Of a stretch of 64,000 bases of DNA, positions 8,575-15,645 are shown one piece after another. Location: NCBI GenBank assembly GCA_014804425.1, contig JAAUZV010000007.1:127969-191968 (forward strand). Reading direction: 5' to 3'. Both the position numbers and the translations under genes were made by a program. Source of the DNA: Lachnospiraceae bacterium (GTDB taxonomy: Bacteria > Bacillota > Clostridia > Lachnospirales > Lachnospiraceae). The first letter of the stretch is position 1. Each line of letters begins with the position of its first letter. The notes beneath the pieces were generated by a model. That model saw nothing but the letters and a program-made list of their open reading frames with translations. It ran no database searches and was not told the DNA's origin.

Positions 8575-9345
8575 ATGGATACATTATTTACAACCTATCT
8601 TTGCGAGGATACACCGGACGGCATCTTTACGGCAATCTATGACGCATGGGCGGCACGGATACCGGACGGACAATTAAAACTGTCCGTAGAGGACGGGTAC
8701 TGTTTTGAGCTGTTTACGGAATATGTCTATGTACAGACCGACTTAGAAAAAGCAGTCAAGGTTGCGCGCTCCATCGCAAAAAAGATCAGCAAAGAAGCAT
8801 ACGACATGGTCTACCTTGCCACACTTTCAAGAGACCCGGATAAAATAGACGTGATCTACCGCTTCCTAAAACTTGGCTTTCGCTACGGTCACAGGGTTGT
8901 TGATCTGCAGGCGGATGAAACCGTCTGCCGCCTTTTCGATATTCAGCGCAATGTGTCGAATGAGGCGCACTTGTTTCGAGGGTTTATTCGTTTTCACCAT
9001 TCGGAGCAGGGTATTCTGATTGCTAAAATACGCCCCAAAAATCAGCCGCTCCCGCTCATTGCACCGCATTTTGCGGATCGCTTACCTGAGGAGCACTTTG
9101 TCATCCTTGACGAAGTGCATCACATGGGCGCTTTTCATGAACGGGGACGGCAGTGGTTTCTCGCACCGTTACATGAGGATGTGATGGATCGTATTTGGAA
9201 CAGCAGCGAAAGTGCGGAGTACGAGCACATGTGGAAAACATTCTTTCGCACGATCGCCATCAAGGAACGTGAAAACTATCGCTGCCAGCGCACCTTATGC
9301 GCCATCCGCTACCGGGACTATATGCTAGAGTTCGACAGCGCATAA
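8575..9345 (+). CDS. Uracil-DNA glycosylase-like DNA repair protein (TIGR03915/DUF4130)
   Basis: Protein of 256 residues that I recognise as the SAM-linked uracil-glycosylase-like family. The DUF4130 part covers the segment from the N terminus through FRGFIRFHHSEQGILIAKIRP and LPLIAPHFADRLPEEHFVILDEVHHMGAF. Family members are almost always next to the radical SAM gene found here two genes upstream. The start has AGAGG nine bases before ATG. The preceding 79-bp gap holds a small hairpin (8516-8536) but no convincing terminator, so it probably belongs to the same SOS-regulated operon. The base lesion it acts on is not known from sequence. Confidence 0.88.
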   Translation: MDTLFTTYLCEDTPDGIFTAIYDAWAARIPDGQLKLSVEDGYCFELFTEYVYVQTDLEKAVKVARSIAKKISKEAYDMVYLATLSRDPDKIDVIYRFLKLGFRYGHRVVDLQADETVCRLFDIQRNVSNEAHLFRGFIRFHHSEQGILIAKIRPKNQPLPLIAPHFADRLPEEHFVILDEVHHMGAFHERGRQWFLAPLHEDVMDRIWNSSESAEYEHMWKTFFRTIAIKERENYRCQRTLCAIRYRDYMLEFDSA

Positions 9346-9380
9346 ACGCCATCCACCGATGATAACATTTATGCGCTGTC
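9334..9380. terminator. Perfect 13-bp hairpin between convergent genes
   Basis: GACAGCGCATAAA (9334-9346) and its exact complement TTTATGCGCTGTC (9368-9380) flank a 21-base loop. The left arm contains the stop codon of the glycosylase-like gene and the right arm ends 9 bp before the convergent exporter gene stop. There is no long T-run on either strand, so it may act as a 3'-end stabilising structure or a weak bidirectional terminator. Confidence 0.5.
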
Positions 9381-9389
9381 ATAATCCCA

Positions 9390-11159
9390 TCATTGATAAT
9401 ACTGCGCCTGCGCGGCAAACATTTCCGCATAAATGCCGTTTTCCTTACCTACCAGCGTATCATGCGTACCGTACTCCGCCACATGCCCGTCGGAAAAAAC
9501 GGCAATGTGATCACAAAAACGACAGGAGGAAAGCCGATGCGAGATATAAATTGCTGTTTTTCCGCCGACTAACGAGTGGAACTGGCGGTAAATCTCATAC
9601 TCTGCGATCGGATCAAGCGCCGCCGTCGGTTCATCAAGAATCACGACCGGCGCATGTTTGTAAAGCGCCCGCGCGATCGCAAGCTTCTGCTGTTCTCCCC
9701 CCGACGCTTCAATTCCTTCTTTATCAAAGGACTTAAAGAGCATAGTATCCATGCCATGTTCTAAGGAAGCAAGCTTATCCGAGAAGCCGACCTGCTCAAA
9801 CAGAGCGTGCAGAGCTTCGTTTGTATGATCTTTTTCCTCTTTCCCCATCAAAATATTATCCTTGATCGAGAACGCAAACAGCTTAAAGTCCTGAAATACG
9901 GGTGAAAACAGATTCATATATTGTTCGTAATCATATTCTTTAATGTTCACGTTATCTAAAAGAATCTCACCCTCCGTCGGGTCATACAGTCTGCAAAGAA
10001 GCTTCACAAACGTTGTTTTTCCTGCGCCGTTTAAGCCGACAACGGAGAGATGCTCACCTGCCTTCAGCTTTAGATTTACATGCTCCAAAACCCGGATCTC
10101 CGTCTTCGGATAGGCAAACGACACATCACGGAACTCGATCACATGCTCTCCCGGCGTAACCGGACGGTTTCCCTTCTCAATTGCAGCAGGATAATGCATA
10201 AATTTCACATATTCATACGCATAATTGCAGCGTTTTGTGATTTCCTGCAGGCATCTTCCAATGCTGACAACAGAATCCGTAAGCTCCCTGCATGCAGAGA
10301 TCATCTGTGAAAAAACTCCGATCGTAATGCTTCCTTTGATCACAAGCATGCCGAGATAAAGATACATACAAAAATCCCTTGCGACTGTCGTCACCGCGCT
10401 GATACAGGCAGTCGGAAGATGACCATCCCCCTCCGATTTCCAGTATGTCAAAGATTCGTCTGTGTAGCTCTCCCATTTTGTAACCATCATATCCTGCGCA
10501 TGATACAGGCGAATGTCCTTGGCATACTGAATATCCATCAACTCATAACCACTGTAGCCAAAAACGCGGTTTACTTTGGAAAGCTGCTTATGAAACCGGA
10601 TCTCAATCTGATTATCTTTATGATTCAGACATATACTGATAAACAAGGTTATGATCACCAGGATAAAAAGAATCGGCGCATACATTGCGATCAGCGCAAC
10701 AACACCCACAACGCGCAGCAGCGCAGAAAACATATTCAACACCTGTTCGAAAATACCATGCACGCCGCCTGAATACCAATCCATTCCCGTTCGGGCAAGC
10801 TCGATCTGATCAAGCGCCTCCTTATCCTCCGTGAGCTGAAAATCAAGCTCCATGATACGGCGGCTCATCATTTCCGTAAAATAATTTTGAAATTTTTCGT
10901 CACATTTTTCCATTTGGCAGCCAAGCACTGACGCAATAACCGAAATCAAAGAACCGGCGACGGCAATGATCGCAACATAAGAAAACATTCGCATCAGATC
11001 ACGCTCACCCAAAAGCTCGTCAATGATAAGAGGTAAAAATAAAATACTCACAAATGGATGAGCCGCTTCCAAGATTGCTTTCGCTATTCCGATCAAAAAA
11101 TAACTTTTCTGAAAACGCCATGCGATCGGAAAAAAGTATTGAAGTGTTTTTCTATTCAC
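9390..11159 (-). CDS. ABC exporter, fused membrane and ATPase domains (second subunit)
   Basis: Type I ABC exporter half-transporter of 589 residues: an N-terminal six-helix membrane domain and a C-terminal ATPase with Walker A GLNGAGKTT, signature ASGGEQQKLAIARAL, Walker B VVILDEPTAALD and H-loop SHRLSS. I place the start at the GTG at 11159, preceded by AAAGGAGGCGG. The 118 residues open upstream of it lie inside the preceding gene in another frame and are not protein-like. It overlaps the upstream exporter gene by 8 bp, so the two are made together, probably as a heterodimer. Both catalytic glutamates are present, unlike many heterodimeric exporters with one degenerate site. Together with the peptide gene at 13248-13370 it may export a small peptide (inference). 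Confidence 0.93.
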   Translation of the reverse strand: MNRKTLQYFFPIAWRFQKSYFLIGIAKAILEAAHPFVSILFLPLIIDELLGERDLMRMFSYVAIIAVAGSLISVIASVLGCQMEKCDEKFQNYFTEMMSRRIMELDFQLTEDKEALDQIELARTGMDWYSGGVHGIFEQVLNMFSALLRVVGVVALIAMYAPILFILVIITLFISICLNHKDNQIEIRFHKQLSKVNRVFGYSGYELMDIQYAKDIRLYHAQDMMVTKWESYTDESLTYWKSEGDGHLPTACISAVTTVARDFCMYLYLGMLVIKGSITIGVFSQMISACRELTDSVVSIGRCLQEITKRCNYAYEYVKFMHYPAAIEKGNRPVTPGEHVIEFRDVSFAYPKTEIRVLEHVNLKLKAGEHLSVVGLNGAGKTTFVKLLCRLYDPTEGEILLDNVNIKEYDYEQYMNLFSPVFQDFKLFAFSIKDNILMGKEEKDHTNEALHALFEQVGFSDKLASLEHGMDTMLFKSFDKEGIEASGGEQQKLAIARALYKHAPVVILDEPTAALDPIAEYEIYRQFHSLVGGKTAIYISHRLSSCRFCDHIAVFSDGHVAEYGTHDTLVGKENGIYAEMFAAQAQYYQ

Positions 11160-13176
11160 TGAATACCGCCTCCTTTCCTTCTTCCTTATAATACTGCGAC
11201 TGAATACGGAACATTTCCGCATAAGCGCCGTCTTTATGAAGCAATTCCTCATGCGTACCGTACTCCACCATTTCGCCGTTTGCAAACATTGCGATATGAT
11301 GACAGAAGCGCGTCGAAGAAAGACGATGTGAGATATATACTGCGGACTTACTTCCGATGATCTTATCAAAATTACAATAAAGATTGTACTCTGCCAGTGC
11401 ATCCAATGCTGCAGTCGGTTCATCCAATACCATGATCGGTGCGTTTTTGTATAATGCACGGGCAAGCGCCAATTTTTGTTTTTCGCCGCCTGAAAGATCA
11501 ATACCATCGTCATAAATAATCTTTAACAGCTCTGTATCAACGCCGTCCTTCAATCCGGCAAGCTTATCGCCAAGTCCTGACTGGATGAGACATTCCCGGC
11601 TTTTATCGCGATCTGTCTGATCCGGCGGCAGCATGGATACATTTTCAGCCATCGGGAATGCAAACAGCTCCACATTCTGGAACACAGGCGCAAACAGGCG
11701 ATAGTAATCATTTCGCTTGAATAGACGAATATCAACGCCGTTCAGAAGGATTTCCCCCTCTGTCGGATCATATAACCTGCAGAGCAGCTTCACAAACGTT
11801 GTTTTTCCCGCACCGTTTAAGCCGACAACGGCAAGCCGTTCACCCGCTGAAAAAGTAAGATTTAAATTATGAAGCGCATCCTGCTTCGCACCTGCATAAC
11901 GGAAGCATACATTTCGAAACGTGAACGTATAATTGTCCGTCTTCGGAATCGGGAGGAACTCATGCGGCTGATCAACATTCTGATTCCATTTCTTATGTAT
12001 TGAAGCAGAAGAAGCTTCATCACCATCCTCAGTCGTTAATGCAGAGGAAGCCGTATCTTTGTTATTTGTTGTCAGAACAGAGAACGATTCGCCCGGTTTT
12101 TCCTCGGTCTGCATATCGATAAAGGCCCGGAAATAGCTGACATCATGAGAATTTTTCTTAATCGTTCCAAGTGTGTTCAATGTACTCGTCATCGCCGACG
12201 TAAAGTTCATTGCTAAACCTAAATATAATGTAAAATTACCGATGGAAAGATTCTGATCCACAACGGCAAAGATCATGACTGCATAGATGACTGCCGTAGA
12301 GATCATGGATAACCCATGCGCAAACGCGGAATTATAAATCCATAGCGTGCGGCTGTAAAGCATTTTATCCTGCTTTTCCATCAAAACCTCATGCTGCTTT
12401 TCTGACAGCCAGCCCTTCATGGAAAACAAACGAATATCCTTTGCATAATCAAAATTCTGAACTGACTGCTGCATATAACCGATTTTGCGCCAGGTAGGAG
12501 CAAGCTTATCCCAAACCTCCCGCCTGTCTTTTTTTACCGTATAAGTGAAAAAAAGATGTTGAAGAGCACCGACCATTCCTAACACGATCAGCATGCGCCA
12601 GTCAAGTACAACAACCGTGGTCAGTGTGATCAATAGAAGAACCGCATTGATGCCAAGATCGTGTATATTGTGCATCATTCCCTCTATGCCGTTAGTATTT
12701 CCGCCGGTTGCCTGCTGCGCTTTTTGTTCCATATCAAGGACATCCGGCTCCTCGAACATCTGATAATTCATGGAAAGCGCTTTTTTCACACGCTCCGTAA
12801 TGATCCTCATGCGCGTGTTGATCATATAATACCAACACCTGTTACTTGTGATCGCATTCAATAGCATGATCACAAGCTCAATGGCACATGCGATCAAAAG
12901 AACACGAATGAGCGGTGTAAAATCTTTCTGAACGCTCGCTGACTGCACCTGCACAATATCAATGACAAATTTACCAATAAAGCTTGCCAGATACTGTACG
13001 ATGGATTGACTGAAAATACCGGTGATCATCAATCCGAGCAAAATCGGACAATAAAGACGGATTTTTCCTAAAATGTACTTCATATTGGAAAATACGCTGT
13101 ACTCGTGATGATACGGATTTTTCTTTTCTTCCTCTTTCTTTTTTTCATTATCTTCTTTTTCTTTTTTCTCTGACAT
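11152..13176 (-). CDS. ABC exporter, fused membrane and ATPase domains (first subunit)
   Basis: Half-transporter of 674 residues. It begins with a Lys/Glu-rich cytoplasmic tail (about 1-20), then the six-helix membrane domain and the ATPase domain with GLNGAGKTT, LSGGEKQKLALARAL, MVLDEPTAALD and SHRLSS. ATG 13176 with GAGGTGG upstream is preferred over a TTG six codons earlier. Between the membrane and ATPase domains is an unusual Thr/Ser/Asp/Glu linker of about 55 residues containing imperfect repeats (TTNNKDTASSA and TTEDGDEASSA), absent from the partner subunit. It lies 71 bp downstream of the small peptide gene with no terminator between, so they are probably co-transcribed. Confidence 0.93.
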   Translation of the reverse strand: MSEKKEKEDNEKKKEEEKKNPYHHEYSVFSNMKYILGKIRLYCPILLGLMITGIFSQSIVQYLASFIGKFVIDIVQVQSASVQKDFTPLIRVLLIACAIELVIMLLNAITSNRCWYYMINTRMRIITERVKKALSMNYQMFEEPDVLDMEQKAQQATGGNTNGIEGMMHNIHDLGINAVLLLITLTTVVVLDWRMLIVLGMVGALQHLFFTYTVKKDRREVWDKLAPTWRKIGYMQQSVQNFDYAKDIRLFSMKGWLSEKQHEVLMEKQDKMLYSRTLWIYNSAFAHGLSMISTAVIYAVMIFAVVDQNLSIGNFTLYLGLAMNFTSAMTSTLNTLGTIKKNSHDVSYFRAFIDMQTEEKPGESFSVLTTNNKDTASSALTTEDGDEASSASIHKKWNQNVDQPHEFLPIPKTDNYTFTFRNVCFRYAGAKQDALHNLNLTFSAGERLAVVGLNGAGKTTFVKLLCRLYDPTEGEILLNGVDIRLFKRNDYYRLFAPVFQNVELFAFPMAENVSMLPPDQTDRDKSRECLIQSGLGDKLAGLKDGVDTELLKIIYDDGIDLSGGEKQKLALARALYKNAPIMVLDEPTAALDALAEYNLYCNFDKIIGSKSAVYISHRLSSTRFCHHIAMFANGEMVEYGTHEELLHKDGAYAEMFRIQSQYYKEEGKEAVFSE

Positions 13177-13247
13177 TCCCTGTTCCCACCTCAAACTGTC
13201 TTATTTTCTAAAGCAAATCTCTTTTTTAAGTACGCCTTTTTCCGGTC

Positions 13248-13370
13248 TCACATCCGAAAACCATAAAACGGATCCTCATATTTGTATGTTCTTACATGAG
13301 GTGCAGATGTCCCCGTCCATCTAAAACTCCAGATAAAACCTCTTCCGCCATTGAAACTTGTTCTCATCAT
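13248..13370 (-). CDS. Short aromatic/Arg-rich peptide gene ahead of ABC exporters
   Basis: A 40-codon frame reading leftward with two tandem ATGs (13370 and 13367) behind GAAAGGGTGATT; the second ATG has the better spacing. The peptide begins MMRTSFNGGRGFIWSFRW and ends YEDPFYGFRM. Ten of 40 residues are aromatic, four are Arg, two Gly-Gly/Gly-Arg-Gly turns are present and there is no Cys. There is no signal peptide, and the N terminus is not a typical double-glycine leader, although GG occurs at residues 8-9. It sits 71 bp before the two exporter genes in the same orientation. Being short it could be chance, but RBS, codon content and position all fit a real gene. Candidates are a leaderless bacteriocin, a RiPP precursor or a signal peptide. 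Confidence 0.6.
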   Translation of the reverse strand: MMRTSFNGGRGFIWSFRWTGTSAPHVRTYKYEDPFYGFRM

Positions 13371-13459
13371 AATCACCCTTTCTTTTTTTCGAACCCTATT
13401 TGATATCTGTCCGCTCGGACAGGTATCATGACCAACAGATTTTGTTTTGGCCGTCTGTG

Positions 13460-13500
13460 GTTACAAGGTTAGCATAGCTTTCGAAAAGTAACAATGTAAC
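13460..13500. promoter_or_regulatory. Long perfect dyad upstream of the peptide/exporter genes
   Basis: GTTACA-N3-TTA (13460-13471) is mirrored exactly by TAA-N3-TGTAAC (13489-13500) around a 17-bp centre. The arms lie 90-130 bp upstream of the peptide start, in the 193-bp gap after the LiaF-like gene. Such a bipartite dyad suggests an operator for a dimeric or tetrameric regulator controlling the peptide and exporter genes. No clear -35/-10 could be fixed on either strand. The rest of the gap has a small hairpin at 13514-13530. Confidence 0.45.
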
Positions 13501-13562
13501 GCTGGTTGAAGAAATCAACTATTTGTTGATGCACTCAAACAGTCTCTGATTTTTTGTCTTCT

Positions 13563-14429
13563 TTATTGATAAATAATATGAACCTCACCGAACGAGTTGT
13601 CTCCGTTCACATGAAGCAGGAAAGTCCTGCTGCCGTCCGGACGCCCTTTCACACTCGATTTGCTTCCAAAAGTATCCTCAATCATCATATTTACTAACCA
13701 GGAGGAAGGAACATAAATATTGATCTCTCCAAATGAATTACTGACATTCACATAGCCTTCCTTTTTTTGAGTGGGAACGTTTTCAAAAAATACATTCATA
13801 CTGCCGAAGCTGTTTGTAAACACTCCTTTTTCAAAGGTCTCCGGATTAATATATTTAGAAATATTTGAAAAATTATTTGACTGAAATACTTTTTCTCCAT
13901 ATGTGGAAGATTCCTCTGCTCCCCATCCGGTATGGGATGCTTCCTCATCGGATTCTTCCTTTTCGTTGTCATCATCAATCTCCAGATTAATCCCAACATG
14001 AACCCCTTTGTCTGAATTATCGCGGCTTGTTCTGTCAATGTCATCATTATGAAAAAATTTTACATAGCAATTTCTGCTGTTATTAAACAACATCTCCATT
14101 CCGATGCTCAATAATAAAGCTGCCAGCAGAACGGTCCATGGAGTCAGGGCAGTAATGCCAAGCTGATCGTCGTAAATGATACACAGAAACGCAATTGGGA
14201 AGAAAATTGAGAAAAAATTTCTCTTGATCAAACCGCGTATCAACATTGCCGCAAAAATAATGGTAAAGAAAACCGACCACACGCTGATTCCTGTGACCAG
14301 TCCCATTTTACTGATCACCAAAAAAATGCCCATTAAGATCAGAAGCAGCCCCCAAAACAATTTCGCATAACGGGCTTTTTTTCCATAATACTGATTTCCG
14401 TTCCATTTCCAATTCCATCCTTTATTCAT
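13563..14429 (-). CDS. LiaF-like membrane protein (LiaF-TM plus C-terminal LiaF domain)
   Basis: Protein of 288 residues. An aromatic N-terminal tail (KGWNWKWNGNQYY) is followed by four to five membrane segments through about residue 115, an acidic linker (DDDNEKEESDEE) and a beta-rich C-terminal domain with repeated NSFG elements (FTNSFGSMNVFF, VSNSFGEINIYV, DNSFGEVHIIY). This resembles LiaF/DUF5668 proteins, which act as membrane-bound negative regulators of envelope-stress responses. ATG 14429 with AAAGGAAG was chosen over a frame 12 codons longer. It lies 65 bp downstream of the LytTR regulator gene, probably in one operon, so it may be the membrane inhibitor partner of that regulator, as in LytTR regulatory systems (inference). 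Confidence 0.85.
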   Translation of the reverse strand: MNKGWNWKWNGNQYYGKKARYAKLFWGLLLILMGIFLVISKMGLVTGISVWSVFFTIIFAAMLIRGLIKRNFFSIFFPIAFLCIIYDDQLGITALTPWTVLLAALLLSIGMEMLFNNSRNCYVKFFHNDDIDRTSRDNSDKGVHVGINLEIDDDNEKEESDEEASHTGWGAEESSTYGEKVFQSNNFSNISKYINPETFEKGVFTNSFGSMNVFFENVPTQKKEGYVNVSNSFGEINIYVPSSWLVNMMIEDTFGSKSSVKGRPDGSRTFLLHVNGDNSFGEVHIIYQ

Positions 14430-14494
14430 TGTGTCTTCCTTTCCTTTCTTATTTTTTCTGATCATTGAAACTAAAGGTTACCGATTCCGGCTTT

Positions 14495-14962
14495 TTAACC
14501 GGAACCTCGTAAATACAATTCTTTCATCCGCATCTCCAGCATCTTGTAATAGGACCGCGACACGTATGTTCTTTTATCCGAATTTCGAAATTCGATAAGG
14601 CTTGCTGACGTTATATTTTTCTTAATGCTTAATACCTCCCGCATATTAAGCACAGTTGATTTGGATACCCGTAAAAAATAAGAGGGCAAAAGCTTTTCCA
14701 ATTCGTACAGCTTATATCTCGTCTCGTACACTTCGTTCTTGGTGTGGGCATAAATGTGATGATCGTCCGCTTCAAAAAATAAAATCTCATCCAAAGAGAG
14801 GTAATACTGGGATTCCCCTTTCTGAAAAACATATCGCTGGGAGGAAGCGTTGATTTCCCGCACGGCTTTTTGAAGCTGCTCGATCTGATCATTTAATTCC
14901 CGACACCGGATCGTGATCTCATCTTCATTCAGTTGTTCGTCGATTTCGATTTTGATTTTCAT
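14495..14962 (-). CDS. LytTR-family transcriptional regulator
   Basis: Stand-alone DNA-binding protein of 155 residues: a short N-terminal helical segment (IRCRELNDQIEQLQKAV) and a LytTR domain from about residue 45 to the end (ILFFEADDHHIYAHT, FLRVSKSTVLNM, RTYVSRSYYKML). It has no receiver domain. LytTR proteins of this size usually pair with a membrane inhibitor; here the neighbour is a LiaF-like protein. In streptococci comparable pairs control bacteriocin genes, which fits the peptide and exporter genes downstream (inference). No Shine-Dalgarno sequence is evident before the ATG, and the only good promoter would place the transcript start at or within a base or two of the ATG, so it may be leaderless. 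Confidence 0.9.
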   Translation of the reverse strand: MKIKIEIDEQLNEDEITIRCRELNDQIEQLQKAVREINASSQRYVFQKGESQYYLSLDEILFFEADDHHIYAHTKNEVYETRYKLYELEKLLPSYFLRVSKSTVLNMREVLSIKKNITSASLIEFRNSDKRTYVSRSYYKMLEMRMKELYLRGSG

Positions 14963-14968
14963 ACGCTT

Positions 14969-14997
14969 ATCATAAAGAAAAAACCACTTGATGTAAA
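14969..14997 (-). promoter_or_regulatory. Promoter of the LytTR gene overlapping a terminator
   Basis: Reading leftward, TTTACA (14997-14992) and TATGAT (14974-14969) are 17 bp apart. The predicted start of transcription, about 7 bases past the -10, coincides with the A of the LytTR start codon at 14962. The -35 lies within the hairpin that ends the gyrA/DUF308 transcript. The 13-bp gap leaves little room for any other promoter, apart from read-through. Confidence 0.5.
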
Positions 14998-15017
14998 TAT
15001 GCTTACACCAAGTGGTT
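14976..15017 (-). terminator. Intrinsic terminator after the gyrA-DUF308 transcript
   Basis: Stem AACCACTTG (14982-14990) pairs with CAAGTGGTT (15009-15017), extended inside by TGTAA/TTACA, and is followed leftward by TTTTTTC. It lies 28 bp after the DUF308 stop. Confidence 0.88.
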
Positions 15018-15045
15018 AGTCTCGCAACGTAAGAAGTGAATATTT

Positions 15046-15630
15046 TTAATTAACAATATTTTGATCCTGTGCTTTTTGTATTTCCCTGCCGATACTCTTA
15101 ATGCTTCTTGAAAGCATGATCGTCGCGATCAGATCGGAAACGCCGCTGTAGATCATGCCGATGCCGATACAGATAAAAAGTATCATTGCCGATGCAAATG
15201 GATTCATGATCAACACGATACCGAATGCGATATTTAAGATAGAAACGATCATGACAATGCCCCAGCCGCTGTATTTCATACGCACTAAATCCACCGCATT
15301 CTGAAATTTCAAGAGACCGCTGATCGTCACCGCAAAACCGAGTAAAACCGGAATAATGGAAATGACGGTCTCCACTTTAACAAAAATGAATATACCAAGC
15401 AGAATGAACACCATTCCATACACAAGATTATACCTATATGCATCTACGGAATAATCCTTTCTTATGTAATCGATCAGATTAACAACACCGACAGCAATGG
15501 AAATCACGCCGACCACATAACAAATATTCTTTGCTGTCATTTCCGGCCAGATCAATAAGATCACGCCAAGCGCAACATAAATAACCGAGGAAATGATCAC
15601 ATTCCATTTCAATTTTTTCAAGGTTTTCAT
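15046..15630 (-). CDS. DUF308/HdeD-family membrane protein
   Basis: Small integral membrane protein of 194 residues with six predicted membrane helices arranged as three hairpins and internally repeated motifs (VIYVALGVILLIWP, GMVFILLGIFIFV, ILNIAFGIVLIMNP). This is typical of the DUF308 family that includes acid-resistance protein HdeD. Its molecular role is unknown. The start follows AGGAGGATGAG. It lies only 15 bp after the gyrA stop with no terminator between, so it is probably expressed with gyrA. Confidence 0.88.
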   Translation of the reverse strand: MKTLKKLKWNVIISSVIYVALGVILLIWPEMTAKNICYVVGVISIAVGVVNLIDYIRKDYSVDAYRYNLVYGMVFILLGIFIFVKVETVISIIPVLLGFAVTISGLLKFQNAVDLVRMKYSGWGIVMIVSILNIAFGIVLIMNPFASAMILFICIGIGMIYSGVSDLIATIMLSRSIKSIGREIQKAQDQNIVN

Positions 15631-15645
15631 GTTTTCTCATCCTCC

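Noticed and set aside
11160-11513. N-terminal extension of the second ABC exporter
   Set aside because: These 118 codons lie in another frame of the first exporter gene and show no membrane or protein-like pattern; the GTG at 11159 has a strong RBS.
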